Positions 11,912-21,435 of a DNA stretch of 64,000 nucleotides are shown here, one piece after another. This stretch comes from Limimaricola hongkongensis DSM 17492 (GTDB lineage: Bacteria; Pseudomonadota; Alphaproteobacteria; Rhodobacterales; Rhodobacteraceae). The stretch is taken from NCBI RefSeq assembly GCF_000600975.2, contig NZ_KK088648.1, forward strand, positions 1 to 64,000, given 5' to 3'. The notes beneath the pieces are model-generated. The model made no database searches and had not been told where the DNA came from. It saw nothing but the letters and a program-made list of their open reading frames with translations. The first letter of the stretch is position 1; each line of letters starts with the position of its first letter. Both the position numbers and the translations under genes were made by a program.

Positions 11912-14900
11912 TCAGCTCTGCGGCGCGGGCAGCGACAGCCGTTTCGGCCCCGTGGCCCGTTGCCGCGCGCGATCCTCGGCCAGCGCCGCGCGCAGCCGGT
12001 CGTCGAGCCGGTCGGCCACATGGGCGGGCGCGCGGAACCAGTCGGTCGACCAGACCCGCTCGATCCGCCAGCCCAGCCCTTCGAGCACCGCCTGCCGCAC
12101 CCGGTCGCGATCGCGCGCGGTGGCCGCCGAATGATAGGTCGCCCCGTCGCATTCGACGCCGGCGAGATAGGCCCCGCCCCGGTCGGGATGCACCACGGCA
12201 AGGTCGATCCGGTAGCCCGACACGCCGATCTGGGTGCGCACCTCCCATCCCTTGGCCTCGAGGCTGCGCGCCACCGCCTCCTCGAACGGGTTCTCCGCCG
12301 GGCCGAGGCTGCCGGTGTCGCGCGCGGGCAGCGCTACCGCGCCGCGATCGGCATAATCGAGAAACGCCTTGAGATCGGCCACGCCGCGGGCGCGGCTGCG
12401 GCCCAGATCGATATCCTCCGCCCCCAGCGAGGCAAAGACATGCAGCTCGCGCCGCGCCCGCGTGATCGCGACGTTGAGCCGCCGCTCGCCGCCCTCGGCG
12501 TTGAGCGCGCCGAAATTCATGCTGAGCTTGCCCGCGAGATCCGGCCCGAAGGTGACCGAGAACAGCATCACGTCGCGCTCGTCGCCCTGGATGTTCTCGA
12601 GGTTCTTGACGATCACCGGCTCGTCACGCGCCTCGTCGAAGAACCATTCCAGATCGGGCGCGTCGCGCCGCATCGCGTCGAGCTGGTCGAGGATCAGCGC
12701 CTGCTGGTCGCCGTTGAATGTGATGACACCGATGCTGTGCCGCACGGCTTCGGGTCGGGCCAGCTCGGCCACGAGCCTGTCGCGGATCATCGCGGTGACG
12801 GCGCGCGCCTCCTCGATATTGGTGCGCCCGCGGCCCCGGCCATAGCGCCCGTCGACGCGGTGCAGCGCGATCGCCTCCCCGCCGGTTCCCGGCGAGGGAA
12901 AGGTGACGAGACCGCCATCGTAATAGAAATGGTTCGAAAACGCGATCAGCGCCTCGTCGCGCGAACGGTAATGCCAGTCGAGGCGGCGCACCGGCACGCC
13001 AGAGGCCGCCACCTCGTCGAGGATCGACGGCATGTCGCGCAGCGCGAAGGCGCCCTCTTCCTCGTCGTCCTCCTCTTCTTCGGCGCGGCCGAAGAAATTG
13101 GTCGGCGGCAGCTGCCTGGGGTCGCCCACCACGATCGCCTGACGCCCGCGCGCGATGGCGCCGATGGCGTCCCATGTGGTGATCTGGCTCGCCTCGTCGA
13201 AGATCACCACGTCGAAGGCGGGCTGGCCCGCGGGCAGGTACTGCGCCACCGACAAGGGCGACATCAGCACGCAGGGCGCCAGCTGCGGGAGGCTGTCGGG
13301 CATCTGGCCCAGAAGCTGGCGGATCGGCATGGAGGGCCGCTTGAGCCCGAGCTGGTGGCGCAACAGCCCCAGCTCCGAGGCGCGCGGCACCGCGTCGCGC
13401 GCGGGCAGCCCCCCGCCGATCCGGCGCAGCGCCTCGCCCGGCGCCAGCGCGGCGGCGCGGTCGTCGAGCATGCGGAACCGGGCGACGAGATCGTCCTGCG
13501 CCCAATGCGCGAAATCGCGCAACAGCGGCTCGGCATCCATCGCGCGCGGCAGCCACCACGCGGCATAGGCCGCCTCGAAGGCGGCGCGGGCGGGCCGGTC
13601 GAGCCGTCCCTCTTCGATCGCCTCCACCAACGGCGCGAGCCCCGCCGCTTCGGCCCGCGCGCGCAGATCCATCCAGCGGGTCCAGTCGGCCAGCCGCGCC
13701 GCCTGTTCGGCCAGCGCGTCGAGCGCGCGCGCCAGCTCCGCCGGGGCCATTGTGTCGGGCACCCGACCGCCGAGATGTTCGAACGCCGCCCGCGCCGCCG
13801 CGACCTCCGCCTCGGATCGTTCAAGCGCCGCGAGCGCCGCGCGCAGCGGCCCGTCGCCGGGCCGGGTCAGCTCAGCCCGCAGCGCGCCGAGCCGGGGCGC
13901 CTGCGCGCCCTCCCCGGCGAGCCCGGACAGGGCGGTCTCGACCGCGCGCCGCGCTGTGACGAGATCCGCGATCCGGTCCTCGGCCAGATGCGACAGCGGC
14001 GAGGCCTCCAGTGCTGCGCGCGCCCGCCCGAGCCGGTGCAGCGCGTCGAGATCGGCGTCGGGATCGACGGTGCCGGCGCGGGCGTGGCTTTGCAGCACGG
14101 CGCGCACCCGGCGCCGCGCCAGCGCCGAGAGCGGCCAGACCCCGCCCTGCGCCGCGCGCCAGTCGGCGTCGAGCGCGGCGATGTCGAGCCGGGTGTCGAT
14201 ATCGGGCGGGTAGTCCGCGGCGAGCCGGGCGCGCGCCGCCGCCATCGCCGCATGGGCCGCGCCTTGCGCCTCGGCGGCGCGCTCCAGCTCGGCCAGAGGC
14301 AGGTCCGGCAGCTGCGACAGGTCGGGCGCGTCGGGCCCCGCCAGCGCCGCGAGCCGCGCGAAAAGGTCGCGCCGCGCCGCCATGCGCGCCGCCTCGGGGG
14401 CGAGGCCGACCCGGTCGCACAGCACCCCGAGGCACCGTCCCTGCCCGCGCGCCGCCCCGCCCAGCGCCGCGGCCGCGTCGAGGAACTTCTGCTGCCAGTC
14501 GAACGACCATTCGGCGCCGTGCAGCAATTCGGTCGGCGCATCGCCCCCGGCCACCTGTGCCAGCCGCTCCAGATCGCCCGCCAGATCGCGCAGCCGCGCA
14601 TAGCTCGTCGCGTCATGCGCCTCCGGCCCCGCGAACGAAAGCCGCAGCGGCGGCGCGCCATCCGCGACGCGGCCGATCGCCTCGAACACCGAGAACCCCT
14701 GCCGCCCCTTGCGATGCAACGCCGCGACATAGGCGTTGAGCCGGTCGCGGGTGATACGCAGATCCTCGGTCACCTCGACCCAGTCATCCGCATCTCCCGC
14801 CGCCGCCCGGTCCCAGCCGCGACCGAGCTGGGCCAGCACGGATTTGCGGTCGGTCTTGCTCGAATGCAGCTCAAGGCAGGCATCACCCAGGCCATGCGCG

Positions 14901-17065
14901 GCAAGGCGGCGATGCACCACGTCGAGTGCGGCGGCCTTTTCGGCCACGAACAGCACGGTGCGCCCCTGCGCCATGACCTGCGCGATGATGTTGGCGATGG
15001 TCTGGCTCTTGCCGGTGCCCGGCGGGCCGATCAGCACGAAATCGCGCCCCTGCGCCGCCGCCGCCACGGCGGCGAGCTGGCTGCTGTCGGCGGGCAGCGG
15101 CGTCACCAGATCGGCGGGCGCGAGCGCGGCGTCGAGATCATGCGGCGCGATCTGCGGCAAATCGGGCTGGGCAAACGCCTCTTGCGGCCCGTCGAGCAGA
15201 TGCCGCACCAGCGGGCTGTCGCGCAGCGCGGCCTCGCGCGCGACGAGATCCTCCCACATCAGGAACTTGGCAAAGGAAAAGGTCGAGAGCGACAGCTCCT
15301 CGATCACCTCGAAGCCCGGCATGTCGCGCACCGCGAGGCGCACCAGATCGAAGATCCGCGCAAGGTCGATACCGCTGTCGTCGCGCGGCAGATCGCCATC
15401 GAGACCGGGCACCGTCAGCGCGAAGTCGCGGCGCAGGAATTCGAGCAACGTGGCGTTGATGCGCACCTCGTCCTCCAGATGGCCGAGCCGGAACGCGGAT
15501 TTGGCCGAGCGCCGCTCCAGCCGCGCCGGGATCAGCAGAAGCGGCGCGCGATAGGCCCGCTCCTCGCCCTCGCGGCGCCAGCGCAGGAACCCGGCGGCAA
15601 GGAACAGCGTGTTGGTGCCGCCCTCCTGCATGTCGCTCTTCGCGCGGCGGTGCAGCGCCACGAGGCGGGCGTTGAGTTCCGCCGCGGTGAGCGGCGAAGC
15701 CAGCCGCCCGCGCTCCTGCGCCCGGCCCGCGCGGTCGGCGATCTCGTCGGGCGACAGGCTTTCGGCCTCGTCCATCGGCTCGGGGATCGCGGTCGCCCCG
15801 CCCGCCAGCCGATCCTCGAACGCGGCCATGTCGGTGCACAGAAACGGCACCGCGCCGCGCCCGTCGCGAAAGTTCAGGAGCCGGTTGCGCAGGCTCAGGT
15901 CCAGAAGCTTGCGCTGCCAGCGTTCGATGCGCCCCTCCGGGGTGGCGGGGTCGTCCTCGACCTCCTCCACCGGCAGATCCTGCGGGCCGGGTCCCGCCGG
16001 GAGCGGCGGTGTCACCGCTCCGCCCGGCGCGGAGGCCGGGTCGAGGCCGGTGGCCCCCAGCGGCGCGATGCCCGCCGCCCGCGCCGCCGCCACGTCGATC
16101 GCGGCGATGAAGCCCGTCTCCTGCGCCTCGGCGCCCAGATCGCGCCCCGCCGCCCGCGCCGCCTCGAAGCCCGCGCCACGGCCAAGCGCTTCGGGGTCGA
16201 GCACCAGAAGCTCGCGCGCGGCGATCGCCTTGCGCAGCGCCACCGCGTCGGGCTCCACCACCCGGCCCAGATCGCGCGGGGTGAGCCAGACGCCGCACCA
16301 GACCCGGCCCCGGGCAAAGGCGATGACCGGGTTCAGGCCCAGCGCCTCGGCCCCCGCCGCCAGGAGCACCGCCGCCTCCAGCGGGGTCGCCAGCCGCTCG
16401 CTGCGGATCCGGCCCGGCTGGCGCAGGCTCTGGCCCTGCACGGCCACGTCGCCGCCCGCCATGGCGCCGCGCAGCCCCCAGCCCGCGGCCGCCGACCACA
16501 GCGCCGCCACCTGCATCCAGACCCGCCCCGGATCGTTCGCGCGGTAGCCGTCGGGCGCGCCCCGCCCGGCCTCGGACAAAAGTGCTGTCGCCGCCTCGGC
16601 CAGCCCCGCCGTCACGGCGGCGTCGGGCTGCACGAAGGCGGGCAGAAGATGCGCCATTTCGCCCAATCCCCCCCAGGCGTCGCGCGGCAAAAGCGTCGCG
16701 GTCCGTTCGGCGCGGGCCAGCACGCGCCCCCCCTGCCGCAGCTCCAGCCGCAGCGTGGCGGGCGTGGCGGTCTCCAGCGTGGCGAGCGGCGCGGGGTCGA
16801 GCGCGACGGCAAGATCGGTGATCGCGACCCGCTCGCCCGGCGTGATCCGGTCGAGCCGCCATTGCCGGGGCCGCAGCACCGCCGGGTCGGACCAGACATG
16901 CAGCTCGGCGCCCTCGACCGGCACCTCGCCCTCATGCACCAGCTCCAGCGACCGGATCACCGCCGCGCGCGCCTGCGCGCTGGCGAAACCGAGCCGCGCC
17001 GCCGTGTCGACCGCGATGGAGATGCGCGGCGCGAGCACCGGCAATTGGGGGTCTTGGTTCGTCAT
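11912..17065 (-). CDS. DUF4011-SF1 helicase with C-terminal Vsr/DUF559-like nuclease
   Basis: The protein has 1,717 residues. The DUF4011 hallmark (LLDLSLRNRLLNF) comes before an SF1 helicase core split by a long insert: Walker A GPPGTGKS near 680, Walker B VIFDEASQ near 1286, GDPRQLPP near 1313 followed by an acidic run, then DWHYRSRDE and a C-terminal RRLNVAITRAR. The last 120 residues carry a PD-(D/E)xK-type nuclease of the MTES_1575/DUF559 group (GYRIDLAVVHP, GVECDGATYHS near 1634-1644, WSTDWF). The ATG at 17065 has AGGAGAG 8 bases upstream. No methylase or partner gene is adjacent. DNA unwinding and cleavage is predicted; a role in phage or plasmid defence is inferred from architecture alone. 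Confidence 0.85.
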   Translation of the reverse strand: MTNQDPQLPVLAPRISIAVDTAARLGFASAQARAAVIRSLELVHEGEVPVEGAELHVWSDPAVLRPRQWRLDRITPGERVAITDLAVALDPAPLATLETATPATLRLELRQGGRVLARAERTATLLPRDAWGGLGEMAHLLPAFVQPDAAVTAGLAEAATALLSEAGRGAPDGYRANDPGRVWMQVAALWSAAAGWGLRGAMAGGDVAVQGQSLRQPGRIRSERLATPLEAAVLLAAGAEALGLNPVIAFARGRVWCGVWLTPRDLGRVVEPDAVALRKAIAARELLVLDPEALGRGAGFEAARAAGRDLGAEAQETGFIAAIDVAAARAAGIAPLGATGLDPASAPGGAVTPPLPAGPGPQDLPVEEVEDDPATPEGRIERWQRKLLDLSLRNRLLNFRDGRGAVPFLCTDMAAFEDRLAGGATAIPEPMDEAESLSPDEIADRAGRAQERGRLASPLTAAELNARLVALHRRAKSDMQEGGTNTLFLAAGFLRWRREGEERAYRAPLLLIPARLERRSAKSAFRLGHLEDEVRINATLLEFLRRDFALTVPGLDGDLPRDDSGIDLARIFDLVRLAVRDMPGFEVIEELSLSTFSFAKFLMWEDLVAREAALRDSPLVRHLLDGPQEAFAQPDLPQIAPHDLDAALAPADLVTPLPADSSQLAAVAAAAQGRDFVLIGPPGTGKSQTIANIIAQVMAQGRTVLFVAEKAAALDVVHRRLAAHGLGDACLELHSSKTDRKSVLAQLGRGWDRAAAGDADDWVEVTEDLRITRDRLNAYVAALHRKGRQGFSVFEAIGRVADGAPPLRLSFAGPEAHDATSYARLRDLAGDLERLAQVAGGDAPTELLHGAEWSFDWQQKFLDAAAALGGAARGQGRCLGVLCDRVGLAPEAARMAARRDLFARLAALAGPDAPDLSQLPDLPLAELERAAEAQGAAHAAMAAARARLAADYPPDIDTRLDIAALDADWRAAQGGVWPLSALARRRVRAVLQSHARAGTVDPDADLDALHRLGRARAALEASPLSHLAEDRIADLVTARRAVETALSGLAGEGAQAPRLGALRAELTRPGDGPLRAALAALERSEAEVAAARAAFEHLGGRVPDTMAPAELARALDALAEQAARLADWTRWMDLRARAEAAGLAPLVEAIEEGRLDRPARAAFEAAYAAWWLPRAMDAEPLLRDFAHWAQDDLVARFRMLDDRAAALAPGEALRRIGGGLPARDAVPRASELGLLRHQLGLKRPSMPIRQLLGQMPDSLPQLAPCVLMSPLSVAQYLPAGQPAFDVVIFDEASQITTWDAIGAIARGRQAIVVGDPRQLPPTNFFGRAEEEEDDEEEGAFALRDMPSILDEVAASGVPVRRLDWHYRSRDEALIAFSNHFYYDGGLVTFPSPGTGGEAIALHRVDGRYGRGRGRTNIEEARAVTAMIRDRLVAELARPEAVRHSIGVITFNGDQQALILDQLDAMRRDAPDLEWFFDEARDEPVIVKNLENIQGDERDVMLFSVTFGPDLAGKLSMNFGALNAEGGERRLNVAITRARRELHVFASLGAEDIDLGRSRARGVADLKAFLDYADRGAVALPARDTGSLGPAENPFEEAVARSLEAKGWEVRTQIGVSGYRIDLAVVHPDRGGAYLAGVECDGATYHSAATARDRDRVRQAVLEGLGWRIERVWSTDWFRAPAHVADRLDDRLRAALAEDRARQRATGPKRLSLPAPQS

Positions 17066-17251
17066 CCGTTCTCTCCTGCGGCTGGCCGGACATGAATCCA
17101 TTTGCCCTTTGCCGTCAACAGCCTCGCCCGGCTCCGGCAAGCCGCCGCCGACGCGAAAGGCTGGACAAGCCCCCCGCGCATGGATTTATCTCGCCTCTGG
17201 GCCCGCTGCCCGGGAGGGGCGCGGGACATGAGAGACAACAGGGAGAGACGC

Positions 17252-18337
17252 GTGGATCGTCGTTCGTTCATCACCAAGGCCGGTCTCGGCGCAGGCGCGG
17301 CCGCACTGGCCGCCCCCGCCGTGGCGCAGGGCAACATCACCTGGCGCATGGTCACCACCTGGCCCAAGAACTTCCCCGGTCTCGGCGTCGGCGCGCAGCG
17401 CCTGGCCGACCGGATCACCGCCGCCTCGGGCGGGCGTCTGACGATCCAGGTCTATTCCGCCGGTGAACTCGTGCCGCCGCTGCAATCGCTCGACGCGGTG
17501 ATCGACGGCACCGCCGAGATGTCGCATTCGGCCGCCTATTACTGGCAGAACAAATCCTCGGCGCTGAACTTCTTCACCGGCGTGCCCTACGGCATGACCT
17601 CGGGCGAGCTGGCGGGCTGGATGCGCCACATGGGCGGCCAGGAGCTGTGGGACGAGGTCTATGACCAGTTCGGCGTGAAGGGCTTCCTATCGGGCAACAC
17701 CGGCACGCAGGCGGGCGGCTGGTTCCGCGACGAGATCACCTCGCTCGACGACCTGCAGGGCCTGCGCTTCCGCACGCCGGGCCTCGGTGGCCGGGTCTGG
17801 GAGAAGATGGGCGTCACCGCGACCAACATGGCCGCGGGCGAGATCTTCCAGGCGCTGCAGTCGGGCGCGCTCGACGCGGCCGAGTTCGTCGGCCCCTACA
17901 ACGACCTCGCGCTGGGCTTCCACCAGGTCGCCAAGAACTACTATTTCCCCTCCTTCGTGGAGCCGGGGCTCGCGACCGAGCTGGTGGTCGACAAGGCCAA
18001 GTATTCCGAGCTGCCCGAGGATCTGCAGGCGATCATCCGCGACGTGTCGCAGGCCGAGTACGATCAGGTCGCCTCGGACTTCGCCGCCAACGACCCGCGC
18101 GCGCTCAAGACGCTGGTCGACGAGCATGGCGTCAACGTGCAGCAGTTCCCCGAAGAGGTGCTCAAGGCCGCGGCGGATGCCGCCAAGGAGGTGCTGGGCG
18201 AGCTGCGCGACGGCGGCGACGACCTGACCAAGCGCACCACCGAGAGCTTCATCTCCTCGCTCAAGCTCTTGCGCACCAAGGGCGAGACGGCGGATGCCAA
18301 CTTCATCCGCGCGCGCCAGCAGTATTTCGACATGTAA
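17252..18337 (+). CDS. TRAP transporter substrate-binding protein (TakP-like)
   Basis: This 361-residue periplasmic binding protein is of the DctP superfamily and closest in style to TakP, the 2-oxo acid binder of Rhodobacter. It has a Tat-type signal (DRRSFITKAG then AAPAVAQG), a GNTGTQAGGWFR segment and a DAAEFVGPY segment that correspond to TakP ligand-site regions. GTG at 17252 is chosen as the start because GGGAGAGA lies just upstream and the product then begins like TakP; ATG at 17228 is a second candidate. It converges on the two permease genes 18416-20375, its probable partners. The ligand is likely an organic or 2-oxo acid but is not proven. Confidence 0.9.
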   Translation: MDRRSFITKAGLGAGAAALAAPAVAQGNITWRMVTTWPKNFPGLGVGAQRLADRITAASGGRLTIQVYSAGELVPPLQSLDAVIDGTAEMSHSAAYYWQNKSSALNFFTGVPYGMTSGELAGWMRHMGGQELWDEVYDQFGVKGFLSGNTGTQAGGWFRDEITSLDDLQGLRFRTPGLGGRVWEKMGVTATNMAAGEIFQALQSGALDAAEFVGPYNDLALGFHQVAKNYYFPSFVEPGLATELVVDKAKYSELPEDLQAIIRDVSQAEYDQVASDFAANDPRALKTLVDEHGVNVQQFPEEVLKAAADAAKEVLGELRDGGDDLTKRTTESFISSLKLLRTKGETADANFIRARQQYFDM

Positions 18338-18360
18338 GCGCAAGCCGCTTTGCAAAGAGA

Positions 18361-18390
18361 AAGCCCGGATCGAAGGATCCGGGCTTTTTC
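18361..18390 (+). terminator. Rho-independent terminator after the TRAP binding protein
   Basis: A perfect 11-bp stem (AAGCCCGGATC with GATCCGGGCTT), a GAAG tetraloop and a T-run follow the stop codon by 23 bases. It separates two convergent units and may also act on the minus strand, where an imperfect T-rich run follows. Confidence 0.9.
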
Positions 18391-18415
18391 GTTCTGTCTC
18401 GCCGGGTTCGGACGG

Positions 18416-19801
18416 TCAGAGCACCGTCGGCAGCCAGGTCACGATGCCGGGGAACGCGAACAGGATCGCGATGCCGATCATCTGCAGCACCACGAAGGGG
18501 ATGATGCCGCGATAGATCGCCGATGTCGGCAGCGAGCTTGGCGCCACGCCGCGCAGGTAGAACAGCGCGAAGCCGAAGGGCGGCGTCAGGAACGAGGTCT
18601 GCAGGTTCATCCCCACCAGCACGCCGAGCCAGATCGGATCGACATCGAGTGCCAAGAGGATCGGCGCGGTGATCGGGATCACGATGAAGATGATCTCAAA
18701 GGTGTCGAGGATGAAGCCCAGCACGAACATGATCGCCATGACGACGATGACGGCCGCCACCGTGCCGCCCGGCAGGTTGGTCAGGAACTCGTGCACGAGG
18801 TTGTCGCCGCCCATCAGGCGGAACACGATCGAGAAGACCGAGGCGCCGAACAGGATGATGAACACCATCGAGGTGATCGTCGCCGTGGCCACCACCGTCT
18901 CGTGCAGCACCTTGAACGACAGCCGCCAGCGCAGCGCCGCGAGGATGATCGCGCCGACCGCGCCCACGGAGGCCGCTTCGGTCGGGGTCGCGACGCCGCC
19001 CAGGATCGAGCCCAGCACCGCCATGATCAGCAAAAGCGGCGGCAGCAGCGCCACCACCACCTCGCGCCACAGCCCGCGCTTTTCGGCCTCGGGCACCGGC
19101 GTGGCGGGGCAGCTGTCGGGATCGGTGATCGCCTTGAACACGATCCAGAGCGAATAGAGCACCACCAGCATCACGCCCGGCAGCAGCGCGCCCGCGAAGA
19201 GATCGCCGACCGACACCGGGGTGGGCGCGAAATTGCCCTTTTCCATCTGCACCTGTGAATTGATGCCAGACAGCATGTCGCCCATGAAGATCAGCACCGT
19301 CGAGGGCGGGATGATCTGGCCCAGCGTGCCGGACGAACAGATCACGCCGGTGGCGAGCTTGGGGTCGTAGCCCGCGCGCAGCATCGCGGGCAGCGAGATG
19401 AGACCCATGGTGACGACCGTGGCGCCGACCACGCCGGTGGAGGCCGCGAGCATGGCGCCGACGATCACCACCGACAGCCCCAGCCCCCCGCGCAGATTGC
19501 CGAACAGCTTCGACATGGTGAGCAAAAGCTGCTCGGCGATGCGCGAGCGTTCCAGCATCACCCCCATGAAGATGAACAGCGGCACCGCGACCAGCACCTC
19601 GCTCGACATGAAGCCGATGTAGCGGCCCGGCAGGCTGCCGAAATTCGACGGGTCGAACACGCCGATCGCCCAGCCCGCGAGCCCGAACAGAAGCGACACG
19701 CCCGCCAGCGTGAAGGCGACCGGGAAGCCCATCATCAAAAAACCGATGATGCCGAAGAACATGAGACCCGACAGGATCTCTCCGATGAGTACTAGGTCCA
19801 T
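18416..19801 (-). CDS. TRAP transporter large permease (DctM family)
   Basis: At 461 residues with about twelve or more membrane helices, this is the large, ion-coupled permease of a tripartite ATP-independent periplasmic transporter. Conserved blocks include PLFIFMGVMLERS near residue 75, the SSGTLGQIIPPST motif and the C-terminal LQTSFLTPPFGFALFYLRG. It starts two bases before the end of the small-permease gene region (a one-base gap after its TAA), so the two are cotranslated. With the small subunit and the convergent binding protein it should import carboxylates using a sodium gradient. Confidence 0.95.
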   Translation of the reverse strand: MDLVLIGEILSGLMFFGIIGFLMMGFPVAFTLAGVSLLFGLAGWAIGVFDPSNFGSLPGRYIGFMSSEVLVAVPLFIFMGVMLERSRIAEQLLLTMSKLFGNLRGGLGLSVVIVGAMLAASTGVVGATVVTMGLISLPAMLRAGYDPKLATGVICSSGTLGQIIPPSTVLIFMGDMLSGINSQVQMEKGNFAPTPVSVGDLFAGALLPGVMLVVLYSLWIVFKAITDPDSCPATPVPEAEKRGLWREVVVALLPPLLLIMAVLGSILGGVATPTEAASVGAVGAIILAALRWRLSFKVLHETVVATATITSMVFIILFGASVFSIVFRLMGGDNLVHEFLTNLPGGTVAAVIVVMAIMFVLGFILDTFEIIFIVIPITAPILLALDVDPIWLGVLVGMNLQTSFLTPPFGFALFYLRGVAPSSLPTSAIYRGIIPFVVLQMIGIAILFAFPGIVTWLPTVL

Positions 19802-19802
19802 G

Positions 19803-20375
19803 TTATTCGGCGGCCTCGGTCAGATGGTCGGGTTGGAGCGTGTAGCGCAGCCGCTCGGGCAACAGCCCGTCGCGCCCGGCCAGCGTCAGGATCGAGCGGC
19901 CCGCCATGGCGAGGCCCTGAAGACCGACGAGCAGCGCGAAGGCGATGATGAAGCTTTTCAGGATGAACAGCCCCGGCAGGCCGCCGATGTTGGCCGAGGC
20001 CTCGTAATAGCCCCAGGAACGCTGCACGAAGGGCATCGCGTAGAGCCAGACCACCACGCAGAAGGGCATGAGGAACAGCACCACGCCGATCAGGTCGACC
20101 AGCGCCTTTCTCGGGATCGAGGCGGGGCGGTAGAAGATGTCGACCCGCACATGGTCGTCGCGCAAAAGCGCAAAGCCCGCCACGGCGGTGAACATCGCGC
20201 CGTTGAGCCAGATATAGAGATCCTGCATCCAGACATGGCTGATGGCGAAGACGTAGCGCTGCACCACGACGGTGAAGCAGACCACGACGATCCCCAGCGC
20301 GAGCCAGGAAAAGACGTGGCCGATGATCCGGTTCAAGGCCGATATGGCGGTGACCACCGCCGCGAGAGCGCGCAT
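19803..20375 (-). CDS. TRAP transporter small permease (DctQ family)
   Basis: The protein has 190 residues and four membrane helices, and is the small subunit that scaffolds the DctM permease. The ATG at 20375 has GGGGGAGAA directly upstream; longer frames into the intergenic region lack support. It is the first gene of the permease pair. Its 5' region is shared with the divergent ABC operon. Confidence 0.9.
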   Translation of the reverse strand: MRALAAVVTAISALNRIIGHVFSWLALGIVVVCFTVVVQRYVFAISHVWMQDLYIWLNGAMFTAVAGFALLRDDHVRVDIFYRPASIPRKALVDLIGVVLFLMPFCVVVWLYAMPFVQRSWGYYEASANIGGLPGLFILKSFIIAFALLVGLQGLAMAGRSILTLAGRDGLLPERLRYTLQPDHLTEAAE

Positions 20376-20553
20376 TTCTCCCCCCTCCCGGGTAAATTCG
20401 TGTCGCGCTGTCATGGCATTCGGGGCCGCGTCTCGCAACGCTTCGATGCGGCGCGGCGCCGGAAAACTGCCCTGCATGATGGCATTTTCGCAAGGTTTTC
20501 TGCACGACAGCGAAATTTTGCGGCGCTGGCGGAGCCCGAGCCCTGCCACATGG

Positions 20554-20583
20554 TTGACACACGCTCCGGCTGCTGCCTAGCTT
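20554..20583 (+). promoter_or_regulatory. Sigma70-type promoter of the amino-acid ABC operon
   Basis: TTGACA (20554-20559) and TAGCTT (20578-20583) are 18 bases apart and lie about 60 bases upstream of the leader ORF. The -35 is a perfect consensus, and nothing else in this intergenic region compares. Confidence 0.6.
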
Positions 20584-20641
20584 CGTTGAAATCCGCCCGG
20601 GGAGTAACGGAGGCGGAACGCAAAATGGGAGGAAGGCAGTG

Positions 20642-20686
20642 ATGCAGATCACGTTTGCCGGTCCGCGTTCGCGGGGCGGTTGGTGA
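20642..20686 (+). CDS. 14-residue leader ORF coupled to the ABC operon
   Basis: An ATG at 20642 preceded by GGGAGGAAGG, the best ribosome site in the region, opens a frame MQITFAGPRSRGGW ending in TGA at 20684-20686. The last A of that stop is the first base of the ATG of the ATP-binding gene, which lacks a strong site of its own. Translation of the short frame would therefore deliver ribosomes to the operon. It contains no run of a single amino acid, so classical attenuation is not obvious. It could instead be a chance frame, with the real start one of TTG 20680, GTG 20683 or ATG 20686. Confidence 0.45.
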   Translation: MQITFAGPRSRGGW

Positions 20687-21435
20687 TGGACGCCGTTCTG
20701 AAGGCCGAAGGGCTCACCAAGGAATTCAAGGGCTTCGTCGCCGTCAACAAGGTCGACCTCACGGTCGAGCGCGGATCGATCCACGCGCTGATCGGCCCCA
20801 ACGGCGCGGGCAAGACCACCTGCTTCAACCTGTTGACCAAGTTCCTGCAACCGACCCGCGGCACCATCACCTATGACGGGCGCGACATCACCAGGATGGC
20901 GCCCGCCGACATCGCCCGGCTCGGCATGGTGCGCAGTTTCCAGATCTCGGCGGTGTTTCCCGATCTCAGCGTGTTGCAGAACGTGCGCGTGGCGCTGCAG
21001 CGCAAGCGCGGCGACAGCTATGATTTCTGGCGCTCGGAGCGCGGGCTGACCCAGTTCGACGACGAGGCGCGCGCGCATATCGACGCGGTCGGCCTGTCGG
21101 AGTTCACCGACACCCGCGCGGGCGAGCTGTCCTATGGCCGCAAGCGGGCGCTGGAGATCGCGACGACGCTGGCGCTCGATCCGGCGATGCTGCTGCTCGA
21201 CGAACCGATGGCCGGGATGGGCCAGGAGGACGTGGAACGCACCTCGGCGCTGATCAAGCGCATCGCCGCGAACCGCACCATCCTCATGGTCGAACACAAC
21301 CTGAAGGTCGTCGCGGATCTGTCTGACAAGATTACGGTTCTTGCCCGTGGCGAGATCCTCGCCGAAGGCGATTACGACACCGTGTCGAAATCCCCCGACG
21401 TGATCGACGCCTATATCGGAGCCGGACATGACTGA
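20686..21435 (+). CDS. Branched-chain amino acid-type ABC transporter ATP-binding protein (LivG-like)
   Basis: This 249-residue ATPase of the HAAT family has Walker A GPNGAGKTT, a Q-loop, a signature degenerate to ELSYGRKRALEIA, Walker B LLLDEPMAGM and the H-loop VEHNL. The C-terminal YIGAGHD ending is typical of LivG-type subunits. ATG at 20686 is preferred over in-frame GTG 20683 and TTG 20680 because it overlaps the leader stop. It overlaps the next ATPase gene by 8 bases. With LivF it powers uptake through the LivH/LivM channel. Confidence 0.93.
   Translation: MDAVLKAEGLTKEFKGFVAVNKVDLTVERGSIHALIGPNGAGKTTCFNLLTKFLQPTRGTITYDGRDITRMAPADIARLGMVRSFQISAVFPDLSVLQNVRVALQRKRGDSYDFWRSERGLTQFDDEARAHIDAVGLSEFTDTRAGELSYGRKRALEIATTLALDPAMLLLDEPMAGMGQEDVERTSALIKRIAANRTILMVEHNLKVVADLSDKITVLARGEILAEGDYDTVSKSPDVIDAYIGAGHD

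Noticed and set aside
11816..17095. 1,759-residue plus-strand frame opposite the helicase gene
   Set aside because: Arg/His/Pro-rich antisense shadow; the minus strand has all helicase and nuclease motifs and a good ribosome site.
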